Source of the DNA: Planctomycetaceae bacterium | GTDB lineage: Bacteria > Planctomycetota > Planctomycetia > Pirellulales > Lacipirellulaceae | DNA length: 64,000 nucleotides | NCBI GenBank assembly: GCA_002702655.1 | Contig: PABB01000007.1 | Span: 45,141-109,140 of the forward strand | Direction of reading: 5' to 3' | Shown here: positions 12,190-21,219 of the stretch, piece after piece | How positions within the stretch are numbered: the stretch's first letter is position 1 | Layout of the letters: the number at the start of each line of letters is the position of its first letter | Program-made: the position numbers and the translations under genes | The notes under the pieces: model-generated | Seen by the model: the letters and a program-made list of their open reading frames with translations, nothing else | Told to the model about the DNA's origin: nothing | Database searches by the model: none

Positions 12190-14904
12190 ATGCCGAAAAT
12201 GACCGTCGCCTCATGGCTGGCGGCGGCGCTGTGGCTGGCGTGCGGATCCGCGACGCGCGGCGATAGTCCGCGCGTGCGCATCCCGCTGCCCGACGGCTGG
12301 CGGTTCACCCGCGACGACCCAGCAGGCATCGACTCGCGCGAGTTGCTGTACGATGTCCGACCTGTCGACGAGCAGGAAGACGAGACGCAGCGGCGAGCCG
12401 AGGACACGGCCGACGCCCGCCGAGTCGGCCCAGCGGAGCACCGGGTGCTGAAGCCCTGGATTCTGCCGACGGGCAACCGTTTCCGAAAGGACGCGAACGA
12501 CCGGGCGGTCCGTCCTCCCGGCGACCCGGGCTCGGAGTTGCCGTATGTCCAGGCGGACTTCGACGACAGCGGCTGGGCGGCCGTGACCGTGCCGCACGAT
12601 TGGGCGATTGCCGGACCGTTCAACGCCGACGGCGTCGGCGGGGGGATGGGGCGACTGCCGAGCCCCGGCATTGGTTGGTACCGCCGCAAGTTGGACATTC
12701 CCGCGGACGATGCCGGCAAGTCGATCTTCTTGGACATCGACGGGGCGATGTCTTACGCCGCTGTGTGGGTCAACGGCCATTTGGTCGGCGGCTGGCCTTA
12801 CGGCTACGCCTCGTGGCGACTTGATCTCACGCCCTACGTCGTGCCAGGCGAGACGAATCAGTTGGCCATTCGGCTCGACAATCCGCGCGACTTCTCGCGG
12901 TGGTATCCGGGCGCCGGTTTGTACCGGGACGTGTGGCTGGTGAAGACGGCGCCAGTCCATGTCGCGCAGTGGGGCACGACGGTGACGACGCCGGAGCCGA
13001 CCGCTGAGCAGGCGACGATCAACGTGCAAGTGGCCGTCGACAACGATAGCCGTGAAGCCGTCGATGTCGTCGTGACGACGATAATCGTTGAGGTCGACGA
13101 CAGCGGGCAGACGGGCGAAACGTCGATCGCGGCCGCCAAATCGGCGCCACTGCAAATCCCCGCTGGCGACAGTAGAAACGTTCAGTCGTCCGCGGTCATC
13201 GCCAAACCGCGGCTCTGGGGGCCTCCGCCGCAGCAGCAGCCGCACCGCTACGTGGCGATCACCGAAGTCTCGCAAGGGCGGGACATCGTCGACCGCTACG
13301 AAACGACCTTCGGCATTCGCGACGTCGCGTTCCGCCCCGATGGAGTCTACGTCAACGGCCAGCGAATCCAGATTCGCGGCGTCAACCAGCATCATGACCT
13401 GGGCGCATTGGGCGCCGCGTTCAACGAGCGCGCTGCCGAGCGCCAGCTCCTGTTGTTGCGGGAAATGGGCTGCAACGCGATCCGCACGGCCCACAATCCG
13501 CCTGCGCCGCAATTGCTCGAACTGACCGACCGCCTGGGTCTCTTGGTTGTGGATGAGATCTTCGACGTCTGGGTTCGTCGCAAGACGCCGTTCGACTTTC
13601 ACCTGGTGTTTCCAGACTGGCACGAGGCCGATCTCCGCGCGTTCATCGCCCGCGACCGCAACCATCCTTCAGTGATCCTGTGGAGCGTGGGCAACGAAGT
13701 CGGCGAGCAATACACAGGGCCAACCGGCGCGGAAATCGCCAAGCGTCTGATCGAAATCGCCCACAACGCCGACCCCACGCGTCTGGCCACGGCGTCGATG
13801 AATTTCGCCAAACCGGACTCGGCGTTCGCCGCGACCGCCGACGTGATTTGCCTGAACTACCAAGGCGAGGGCATCCGCGACACGCCGGAGTTCGAGAACT
13901 CGCGCGGCATCCGCACCCCGCCGCTGTACGATGCGTTCCGAAAGCAGTTCCCGCAGCGCACGATCCTCAGCAGCGAGAGCGCCGCGGCCGTCAGCAGTCG
14001 CGGGGCCTACCTCTTTCCCGTCGCCAGCGCCATCAGCAATCCGGTGCGCGAAGGCCGCGGCGGCAACGGATCGCTGCAGCAGGTCAGCGCGTACGAACTG
14101 TACACGGCCGACTTCGGTTCCAGTGCCGACAAAGTCTTCGCCGCGCTGGACGGACATCCATTCGTCGGCGGCGAGTTCGTCTGGTCGGGTTGGGATTATC
14201 TCGGCGAACCCACGCCCTACTACGGAGCGCGCAGTTCCTATTTTGGAATCATCGACCTCGCCGGTTTTCCCAAGGACCGCTTTTACCTGTATCAATCGCA
14301 TTGGCGCCCCGAGCTGCCGCTGGCCCACATTCTGCCGCATTGGACATGGCCGGATCGCGTCGGTCAGACGACTCCCGTGCACGTGTTCACCTCTGGAGAC
14401 GCAGCCGAGCTGTGGCTCAACGGCAAATCGCTTGGCAGAAAGTCGAAGGGGCCGTCGCAGTACCGATTGCGGTGGGACGACGTGGCCTACGAACCGGGCG
14501 AGTTGAAGGTGGTCGTCTACAAGAACGGGCAGCGGTGGGCGGAATCCGCCGTGCGAACCGCCGAGGCGCCGGCCGGGCTGCACTTGGCCGTGGATCGCGA
14601 CGCAATCCACGCGGACGGCCGTGACCTGGCGTTTGTCAGCGTGAGCGTCACCGATCAGCACGAAGTGGCGGCCCCTCACGCCGCCAACTCGATCCGGTTC
14701 TCGGTCGAAGGCCCCGGCGTGCTCGTCGCGACCGATAACGGCGATCCGACCGACTTCACCGCGTTCTCATCTGCGATGCGCAACGCGTTTCATGGTCGTG
14801 CGCTGGCGATTATACGTGCCGTCCCGGACCAGACGGGGACGATTCGCGTGCGCGCCGAGTCGGACGGTCTGGCCACGGCCGAGGTCCTCATCCGTAGTGA
14901 GTAG
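12190..14904 (+). CDS. GH2 beta-galactosidase-like glycoside hydrolase
   Basis: 904 residues from ATG 12190, chosen because MPKMTVASWLAAALWLACGS gives a signal peptide and begins 7 bases after the upstream stop; longer starts overlap the esterase domain. The order is the usual GH2 one: jelly-roll sugar-binding domain (VPHDWAIAGPF, GWYRRKLDIP, VNGHLVGGWPYGY), Ig-like domain, TIM barrel, then DUF4982-like and further Ig-like C-terminal domains. The acid/base is Glu503 in SVGNEVGE and the nucleophile is Glu662 in GGEFVWSGWDYLGEPTPY. GH2 members of this architecture are beta-galactosidases, but arabinosidase or xylosidase activity also occurs, and the xylan-type context leaves the substrate open. 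Exported, probably periplasmic. Confidence 0.87.
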   Translation: MPKMTVASWLAAALWLACGSATRGDSPRVRIPLPDGWRFTRDDPAGIDSRELLYDVRPVDEQEDETQRRAEDTADARRVGPAEHRVLKPWILPTGNRFRKDANDRAVRPPGDPGSELPYVQADFDDSGWAAVTVPHDWAIAGPFNADGVGGGMGRLPSPGIGWYRRKLDIPADDAGKSIFLDIDGAMSYAAVWVNGHLVGGWPYGYASWRLDLTPYVVPGETNQLAIRLDNPRDFSRWYPGAGLYRDVWLVKTAPVHVAQWGTTVTTPEPTAEQATINVQVAVDNDSREAVDVVVTTIIVEVDDSGQTGETSIAAAKSAPLQIPAGDSRNVQSSAVIAKPRLWGPPPQQQPHRYVAITEVSQGRDIVDRYETTFGIRDVAFRPDGVYVNGQRIQIRGVNQHHDLGALGAAFNERAAERQLLLLREMGCNAIRTAHNPPAPQLLELTDRLGLLVVDEIFDVWVRRKTPFDFHLVFPDWHEADLRAFIARDRNHPSVILWSVGNEVGEQYTGPTGAEIAKRLIEIAHNADPTRLATASMNFAKPDSAFAATADVICLNYQGEGIRDTPEFENSRGIRTPPLYDAFRKQFPQRTILSSESAAAVSSRGAYLFPVASAISNPVREGRGGNGSLQQVSAYELYTADFGSSADKVFAALDGHPFVGGEFVWSGWDYLGEPTPYYGARSSYFGIIDLAGFPKDRFYLYQSHWRPELPLAHILPHWTWPDRVGQTTPVHVFTSGDAAELWLNGKSLGRKSKGPSQYRLRWDDVAYEPGELKVVVYKNGQRWAESAVRTAEAPAGLHLAVDRDAIHADGRDLAFVSVSVTDQHEVAAPHAANSIRFSVEGPGVLVATDNGDPTDFTAFSSAMRNAFHGRALAIIRAVPDQTGTIRVRAESDGLATAEVLIRSE

Positions 14905-14964
14905 CGAGTCTTAGCCGGCAAAGTCACGACACACCCACTCCCCTGCTTACCCCATCGACGAACC

Positions 14965-17943
14965 ATGAGTGTTCACGCTTGCCGTCCCCGTCGACAACGC
15001 GTTCGCCTGCGAGGGATCGCCGGGCGGTCTTGCTGCGCTGGCCGTGCGCTCGCGGCGTTTGCGGTCGCGCTCGGCTTCGCTGCATCGGCAGCGGCCATCA
15101 GTCCGCTGGGGCGATCGCCGATGATCTCGACTAACGCCGTTGCGGACAGCTTCCCTTTGGCGCGCGAGGGCAAACCGGCCGCGGTAGTTTTCAGCGGCGA
15201 CGATTGGCCGGGCGTTTTGCGAGTCGCGAAACTCGTCCAAACGGATCTTGCAGAAGTCATTGGCGCGACACCGCAACTGCAGCGCGCCGACGCGCTCGAC
15301 GAGCTCCCGCCAGACGCCCCCGTCGTCCTCGTTGGCACGCTCGACCGCAGTCCATTGGTCGATGCGCTGGTGCAAGCCGGCGCCCTCGACCCGAGCGACC
15401 TGCGCGGGAAACGCGAGAAGTTCGTGATCCAACAGGTCGCAACGCCGCTGCCTGGCGTCGAACACGCTTTACTGGTCGTTGGCAGCGACAAGCGCGGGAC
15501 GATCTACGGCCTGTTTGAACTGGCCGAGCAGGCGGGCGTCTCGCCCTGGCATTGGTGGGCCGACGTTCCCGTGATGCCAAAGCAGAACCTGCACGTGCTT
15601 CCCGGGCGGCACACGCGCGGGGAGCCAGCCGTCGAGTTCCGCGGCATCTTTATCAATGACGAGGCGCCCGCGTTGGCCGGGTGGGCGCACGAAAAATTCG
15701 GCGGCTGCAACAGCCAGTTCTACGAACGGGTGTTTCAGCTCATCCTGCGTCTGCGGGGAAACTACCTGTGGCCGGCGATGTGGGGACGCTCGCTGTTCGA
15801 CGACGACCCGGCCAGTGAAAAGCTGGCCGACGAATACGGCGTCGTGCTGGGCACCTCGCACCACGAGCCCATGATGCGGGCCCACGTCGAATGGCAGCGC
15901 TACGGCGAGGGGCCGTGGAACTATCAGAAAAATCGTGACGTGCTGCGCGAGTTCTGGACGGCCGGGATCCGTCGCCGGGGCGACTGCGAGTCGATTGTCA
16001 CCGTCGGCATGCGTGGCGACGGCGACGAGCCGATGGCCGAGGAGGCCAACATTGCCTTGCTGGAGCAGATCGTCACCGACCAGCGGCAAATCATCAGCGA
16101 GGTCACCGGTCGCCCGGCGCGCGAAACGCCCCAGTGCTGGGCGCTGTACAAGGAAGTGCAGGAGTATTACGACCGCGGGATGCGCGTCCCCGACGACGTG
16201 TTGCTGCTGTTGTGCGACGACAACTGGGGCAACATCCGCAAGCTGCCAGGCCTCGACGCCCCGCCGCGCAGCGGAGGCTACGGGATCTACTACCATTTCG
16301 ACTACGTCGGCGGTCCGCGCAACTACAAGTGGCTCAACACGAATCCCCTGCCCCGCATTTGGGAGCAGATGCACCTGGCGTACTCGTACGGCGCCAAGCG
16401 ATTATGGGTCGTCAACGTCGGTGATATCAAGCCAATGGAGCTGCCAATCAGTTTTTTTCTGGACTACGCCTGGAACCCGGACGACTGGTCGCACGAGCAG
16501 TTGGGCGAGTACGCCATCCGCTGGGCGGCGCAGCAGTTCGGCGACATGCACGCCCGCGAGATCGGCGACCTGCTGGCCAAGTACGCCAAGTACAACGCCC
16601 GTCGCAAACCGGAGCTGCTCGCGCCGGATACATACTCGCTGGTCAATTTCGACGAAGCGGACCGCGTGCTCGCCGAGTGGCGAACGCTCGCCGAGCGAGC
16701 GGAACGCATTGCCGCGGATTTACCGCCCGAGTTCGCCGACGCGTATTTCCAACTGGTACTCTATCCCATCCAGGCCTGCGCGAACCTCAACGAGTTGTAC
16801 GTCACGACGGCGCGGAACCGGTTGTACGCCGCGCAGGGGCGAGCGGAGACCAACTCGCTGGCCGAGCATGCCGAACAGTTGTTCGCGCGGGACGCCGCGT
16901 TGGCCGCTCAGTACAACGACGAGATGGCCGATGGCAAGTGGCGCCACATGATGGACCAGACGCACATCGGCTACACGTCGTGGCAGGAACCGCCACGAAA
17001 CGTGATGCCGCAGGTGCAGAGACTCGATGGCGCCCCGAGCGGTCCGGCGTGGGGTCTTGCCGTCGAAGGCAGTCGCCAATGGCACGGCCCCGGGGACGAT
17101 ACCGCCGCGCTGCCGCCGCTCAGCAAATTCGGCGCGCGCGAGCGCTGGATTGAGGTCTTCGCCCGCGGCGCGGAGTCAGTCGACTTTTCAGCGACGCCGA
17201 CAGAACCGTGGTTGTCGGTTTCCCCGCCGAAGGAGTCGACCAGCGGGACCCAGCGGCTGCGCGTCTCCGTCGATTGGTCGCAAGCTCCGACGGTCGGCGG
17301 CGCGGCTGCGATCGAAGTTTGCGTCGACGGCAAAACGGCGACCGTGCAGGCGCCAATCGTGCCCTCCCCTACCCTGCCCGCCGGGTTCGACGGCTACGTG
17401 GAAGCCAACGGCTACATTTCGATACCAGCGGCTGAGGCGACCAGCATGCAACCTGGCGCCAATGCTCACTGGACAGTGCTGGACGATTTGGGCCGCACCG
17501 GCTCGGCGGTCACCCCGCTGCCGGCGAACGTCCCGCAACAGCAACCGGGCGCGGGGGCCCCGTGCCTGGAGTATCGCCTTCTGTTGACCAACCCAGGCCC
17601 CGTCGACGTGCAGGTCTTCGCGTCGCCGACGCAGGATTTCACGTTCACCGACGGGCTGGAGTTGGCCATCGCCTTCGACGATCATCCGCCGCACAGGCTC
17701 AACCTGCAAACCGACCCGACGGCGTCCGACTGGAATCGGTCGGTGGCCGAGAACATCAACAGGCTCACCACCCAACTCGATCCGGGCGCCGCGGGGCCGC
17801 ATGTCCTGAAGATCTGGATGGTCGACCCCGGCGTCGTGCTACAGAAAATTGTCGTCGCCCGCGACAAGCTGCCCGCCAGCTACCTCGGCCCGCCGCCGAG
17901 TTCCGTTCAATTAACTCCTCAAGCCGATAGAGCTAAGCGATGA
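14965..17943 (+). CDS. GH115 xylan alpha-(4-O-methyl)glucuronidase
   Basis: 992 residues. A basic N-terminus and the hydrophobic stretch ALAAFAVALGFAASAAA indicate export. GH115 landmarks run through the chain: LLVVGSDKRGTIYGLF, GISPWHWWADVP-like VSPWHWWADVPV, FRGIFINDEAPAL, NYLWPAMWG, LGTSHHEPMMRAHVEW, LLLCDDNWGNIRKLP, YYHFDYVGGPRNYKW and WVVNVGDIKPMELP. A C-terminal beta domain follows, as in known GH115 structures. These enzymes remove (methyl)glucuronic acid from glucuronoxylan, including internal side chains. It follows the GH2 gene by 60 bases and precedes a GH10 remnant by 14, which fits a glucuronoxylan operon. The released glucuronate could feed the UxuA-like dehydratase upstream. 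Confidence 0.9.
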   Translation: MSVHACRPRRQRVRLRGIAGRSCCAGRALAAFAVALGFAASAAAISPLGRSPMISTNAVADSFPLAREGKPAAVVFSGDDWPGVLRVAKLVQTDLAEVIGATPQLQRADALDELPPDAPVVLVGTLDRSPLVDALVQAGALDPSDLRGKREKFVIQQVATPLPGVEHALLVVGSDKRGTIYGLFELAEQAGVSPWHWWADVPVMPKQNLHVLPGRHTRGEPAVEFRGIFINDEAPALAGWAHEKFGGCNSQFYERVFQLILRLRGNYLWPAMWGRSLFDDDPASEKLADEYGVVLGTSHHEPMMRAHVEWQRYGEGPWNYQKNRDVLREFWTAGIRRRGDCESIVTVGMRGDGDEPMAEEANIALLEQIVTDQRQIISEVTGRPARETPQCWALYKEVQEYYDRGMRVPDDVLLLLCDDNWGNIRKLPGLDAPPRSGGYGIYYHFDYVGGPRNYKWLNTNPLPRIWEQMHLAYSYGAKRLWVVNVGDIKPMELPISFFLDYAWNPDDWSHEQLGEYAIRWAAQQFGDMHAREIGDLLAKYAKYNARRKPELLAPDTYSLVNFDEADRVLAEWRTLAERAERIAADLPPEFADAYFQLVLYPIQACANLNELYVTTARNRLYAAQGRAETNSLAEHAEQLFARDAALAAQYNDEMADGKWRHMMDQTHIGYTSWQEPPRNVMPQVQRLDGAPSGPAWGLAVEGSRQWHGPGDDTAALPPLSKFGARERWIEVFARGAESVDFSATPTEPWLSVSPPKESTSGTQRLRVSVDWSQAPTVGGAAAIEVCVDGKTATVQAPIVPSPTLPAGFDGYVEANGYISIPAAEATSMQPGANAHWTVLDDLGRTGSAVTPLPANVPQQQPGAGAPCLEYRLLLTNPGPVDVQVFASPTQDFTFTDGLELAIAFDDHPPHRLNLQTDPTASDWNRSVAENINRLTTQLDPGAAGPHVLKIWMVDPGVVLQKIVVARDKLPASYLGPPPSSVQLTPQADRAKR

Positions 17944-17957
17944 CCGCACTGAACTGA

Positions 17958-19001
17958 CCTTGCCTGGGACCGTTCTGGCTCGCCGTTTTGGTCGCCCGGG
18001 GCAGCGCGGGTAAAGCGGTCCTGCTGCAGCATTTCAAATCCGTCTCGCAGGAAAGCGATCTCAAGTGGGCGTTGATCCACCCCCGCTAGGGCAGCGACGG
18101 CTTCGACTGGAGCGCGGCAGACGTCTTTGTCGATTTCAGCATGCGTCATCACATGGACGTCGTGGGGCACACGCTCGTGTGGCATAACCAGACGCCCAAT
18201 TGGGTGTTCAGCGGATCGATCTCCCCGCCGGAGCAGGAGGACGCGCCTGGCAACCGATTCCGGCGTCGGTTTTGAGTATCAAGGACCTCGTGCGTCGCGC
18301 GACGAGTTGCCCGCGCGGATGCGGGACCACATTCATGCGGTCGTCGGGCGCTCCATGGGCACGATCCAGGCCTGGGACGTGGTCAATGAAGCGATTTCCG
18401 ATGGCGGAGAGGAATTGCACCGCAATTCGCTGTGGTGGCAAATCATCGGCGACCACTTCATCGCCAAGGCGTTCGAGTATGCCCACGAGGCGGACCCCGA
18501 TGCGCTATTGCGTTACAACGACTACGGCCTGGAAAACCCCGCCAAGCGGGCGAAAATCGTCAAACTGATCAGGTCGCTGCAGGAGCAGGACGTGCCAGTC
18601 ATGGCCATCGGCACGCAAGCCCACATCAGCGCCACGTCCCCCAGTTACGAGGAGATGGACCGCTCAATCACGGAGATGGCGGCGTTGGGACTGCCGATTC
18701 ACATGACCGAGTTGGACGTCAACACGGCCGAGGGCGGCCAGCAGAGCGGCTCAGCAGAACTGTCTGACGACGTGGCCAGCGGCGACCGGATTGACGCCGC
18801 CATGCAACGGCAAGCAGAGCAATACGCCAACGTGTTCAGGTGTTTCGCAAGCACAAAGATGCCGTGAAGCTGTTCACGTTCTGGGGCGTGAACGACGGCG
18901 TGTCGTGGCGGGCCAACGGCCGGCCGTTGCTGTTCGACGGCGAGGACAAGCCGAAGCCGGCGTTTGAAGCCGTTATCCGCGCCGCAACCGACGAGCAGTA
19001 G
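17958..19001 (+). pseudogene. Decayed GH10 endo-1,4-beta-xylanase
   Basis: Three reading-frame pieces together cover nearly a full GH10 barrel. Piece 1 starts without a start codon or signal peptide, reads VLLQHFKSVSQESDLKW, meets TAG at 18087, then continues in frame through GHTLVWHNQTPNWVF. Between about 18255 and 18285 the frame shifts. Piece 2 holds ELPARMRDHIHAVVGR, WDVVNEAI (acid/base Glu) and HMTELDV (nucleophile Glu). A second shift near 18838 moves to VFRKHKDAVKLFTFWGV and WRANGRPLLFDG, ending at TAG 18999. Both catalytic glutamates survive. It would have been a secreted xylanase closing the GH127-GH2-GH115 operon. Damage comprises a missing N-terminus, one nonsense codon and two indels. 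Sequence error could explain the indels but not easily the absent start. Confidence 0.85.
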
Positions 19002-19017
19002 CGGCACGACGATGGCT

Positions 19018-20229
19018 CTACGACGCTGGTTTCGACAATTCGCGAACGGCGTCTTCGTCAACGGCAATCCCCAGTCCCGGCCCGGTCGGGGGATATGCCT
19101 GATCGCCCTGGACGCGCAGCGGCGACGACAGCACGCTGGCCGTCAGAAACTGCGGCCCGTTCAGGGCCGCGGGCTTCTGAAGTCCGAAGGCCGAGTAGAT
19201 CGCCAGCGACGCGGCCAGCGAAATATCCGGATCGGTCAGGCCGCTGCCGAGCCACATCAGATCGTGCTGCTGACAGAACTCGATCTGCCGCCGGCAGGAC
19301 TGCAATCCGCCGCACCGCGCCGGCTTCATCGCCACGCCGTCGAGCATTCCCAGCTTGTGAAATTCCAGCAGGTCGAGCGGCGCGATCACGCCTTCGTCCA
19401 TCAACACCGGCAGCGCGCCCTGCCACTTCAGCCGTTGATAGCCGCTGATTTGGTTGGGACGCAGCGGCGCCTCCAGCACGTCGACGCCCGCGTCGGCCAA
19501 GAGCGGCGCCGCCCGCAGCGCGGTCTCCGGCTCGTAGCCCCCGTTCGCATCCGCCCACAGGAAACTCTCGGGAGCGGCCTGTCGCACGAGTTGCGCCAGC
19601 TGCGCGTCAAACTCGGGATCGGGCCCCACCTTGATATTGAAGTTGCGATAACCCTTTTGCCGGCCCGTTTCGATCGCCGGCTCGGCGTCGTCGAGGTTCG
19701 TCACGTTGACGGTCCAACTCAGGGTGAGCGGCCCGCCCGGCGGCCGGCCCCACATTTCCGCCAGCGATTGCCCGTGCAACTTGCCCGTCAGGTCATGCAG
19801 CGCCAGATCAATCCCGGCGCGCGAAATGGGCATGCCCGTCGAGAACCCCGGCGCGATCGCGTGATCCATTTCCGCATGGGCGCCGTCGATGTCGGTCGGG
19901 TCGCGACCGACCAGCACCGGGGCATAGTAGTCGCGGATCGCGATCGCGGCGGTTTCGAGCGTCTCGTCGCTCCACTTGGCGATCGGGATGCTCTCGCCCC
20001 ACCCCACGGTTCCGTCGTCCGCCGTCACTTTCACGATCACCGCGGCACGGCCGCTGGAACCGTGCGGGCCAGTGAAGAACTTGAAGTACCCTTGCATGGG
20101 ATACCGCAGCGGGAACGTTTCGATGCGATCGATCTTCACCGTGGCAGTCGCTTTCGCCCTGGCCCAGGTGGTCGTAGAGAGCGTCGCCGCCGTGGCCGCC
20201 GCGGCAAACTCGCGTCGGTTGAATTTCAT
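19018..20229 (-). CDS. Enolase-superfamily (mandelate racemase/muconate lactonizing) enzyme
   Basis: 403 residues from ATG 20229. This start gives a Tat-like leader (NRREFAAAATAATLSTTTWA) and overlaps the upstream TGA as ATGA, so translation is probably coupled. Superfamily features are the capping-domain pattern VGWGESIP, the lysine region NFNIKVGPD, metal ligands in LWADANGG, VLEAPL and LMDEG, and the distal segment MKPARCGG. Members abstract a proton alpha to a carboxylate, as acid-sugar dehydratases, epimerases or cycloisomerases. The substrate cannot be read from the sequence. It is the last gene of a five-gene minus-strand operon with GH43 and a Gfo/Idh/MocA enzyme, so a sugar acid is plausible. 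The Tat signal means the folded enzyme is probably exported. Confidence 0.82.
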   Translation of the reverse strand: MKFNRREFAAAATAATLSTTTWARAKATATVKIDRIETFPLRYPMQGYFKFFTGPHGSSGRAAVIVKVTADDGTVGWGESIPIAKWSDETLETAAIAIRDYYAPVLVGRDPTDIDGAHAEMDHAIAPGFSTGMPISRAGIDLALHDLTGKLHGQSLAEMWGRPPGGPLTLSWTVNVTNLDDAEPAIETGRQKGYRNFNIKVGPDPEFDAQLAQLVRQAAPESFLWADANGGYEPETALRAAPLLADAGVDVLEAPLRPNQISGYQRLKWQGALPVLMDEGVIAPLDLLEFHKLGMLDGVAMKPARCGGLQSCRRQIEFCQQHDLMWLGSGLTDPDISLAASLAIYSAFGLQKPAALNGPQFLTASVLSSPLRVQGDQAYPPTGPGLGIAVDEDAVRELSKPAS

Positions 20230-21203
20230 TGCTGCTGCTCGATGTATTGTTGAACTCGCTCGACGACGCGATCCGCGTCGACGTCGCCGCGATGCACGAG
20301 GATGCCGACGCGGCCGTCCAGCGACTCGCCCTGGCGGAGTACGAACTGCGTGCCGCTGTACCTCTCCGCCCGGCGGGGCCCGAATGTGCCGTAGTCGCGC
20401 GTGAGCCACTTGTGCCGCTCGCCGTCGGGAAACAGAAACACGGTCAGCCCTTCGGCGGTTCCCTCAACTGTATTGCTATAGTCGATCCAGCGCGCCGGCT
20501 CGCCGTTGGTCTCTTTCTGGCCGCGTCGGCCGGCATCGCTCTGCAAGGTGCCACCCCGCTCGACGCTGAACTCTGGGGCCATGCGCAAGTAGGGCCAGGC
20601 GTAGTGGACCCAGTCGCTCAGGAACCGCACGTCCGCGTCAACCGGCGTCAGTTGCCAAGACAGATCCATCACGTACTCGCCGCCGCCCAACGCCGTGACG
20701 CGCAAGCGGCGCCGCTCAGTCAGCACCGCCTGGGATTGATTGACGATCCACGACGAAGTCGAGGACACAGTCGCCTCGCCGTCGCTGACCGAAACGTCCT
20801 GAAACTGACAGTGGCGTATGAAGTGGCGACAGCCCGACGCGGGATCATCGGCCGTGTTGTAGTTCTTCCAGCAGTGGTAGAAGTCGACCACCGGGCCGTC
20901 GCCAGCCTGCACCTTGTCGGCAATCCACACGGAACGGTGATGCGGATATGGCTCGGGATGCTGCGCGGTGAGCGATTTGCCGGTCGGGCTGCGCAACGGC
21001 CAGTAGTGCGGCAACGCGTACTGGCGGCCGTACTGATAGGTCACCGCCGGTTGGTCGTCGATGACGACAGCGAGCTTCCCCGCCGACTCGTCGTGGTCAA
21101 TCGCCACCGTCGGCGTTTGCGCCGCCAGCGGAAGCCCGACGCCGCACGCCAACGCGATACCGGCTGCAGAGCTGACCGCCCGGATTGCACCAACCATCTG
21201 CAT
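20226..21203 (-). CDS. DUF6807 (PmoA-like) family exported protein
   Basis: 325 residues from ATG 21203, chosen because it begins 16 bases after the preceding gene, has a purine-rich GGCGG just upstream, and gives a signal peptide (AIRAVSSAAGIALACGVG... cleaved near AAQT). Longer starts would run into the neighbour. Family hallmarks are a central HHRSVWIADKVQAGDG block, FYHCWKNYN and the C-terminal GTFGPRRAERYSGTQF. DUF6807 proteins are annotated 'PmoA family' in databases but have nothing to do with methane oxidation. They are beta-rich proteins that recur beside Gfo/Idh/MocA oxidoreductases in planctomycetes and Verrucomicrobia, with no established biochemical role that I know. Its stop overlaps the start of the enolase-family gene. 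Confidence 0.75.
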   Translation of the reverse strand: MQMVGAIRAVSSAAGIALACGVGLPLAAQTPTVAIDHDESAGKLAVVIDDQPAVTYQYGRQYALPHYWPLRSPTGKSLTAQHPEPYPHHRSVWIADKVQAGDGPVVDFYHCWKNYNTADDPASGCRHFIRHCQFQDVSVSDGEATVSSTSSWIVNQSQAVLTERRRLRVTALGGGEYVMDLSWQLTPVDADVRFLSDWVHYAWPYLRMAPEFSVERGGTLQSDAGRRGQKETNGEPARWIDYSNTVEGTAEGLTVFLFPDGERHKWLTRDYGTFGPRRAERYSGTQFVLRQGESLDGRVGILVHRGDVDADRVVERVQQYIEQQQ

Positions 21204-21219
21204 CGCACCGCCGCCCCGC

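Noticed and set aside
18964-20253. A 429-codon plus-strand frame opposite the enolase-family gene
   Set aside because: Antisense shadow of a gene with a Tat leader and metal-ligand motifs.
20226-21203. Methane monooxygenase subunit, as the 'PmoA' family name suggests
   Set aside because: The protein is a soluble exported DUF6807 beta-rich protein without membrane helices; the name is a database misnomer.
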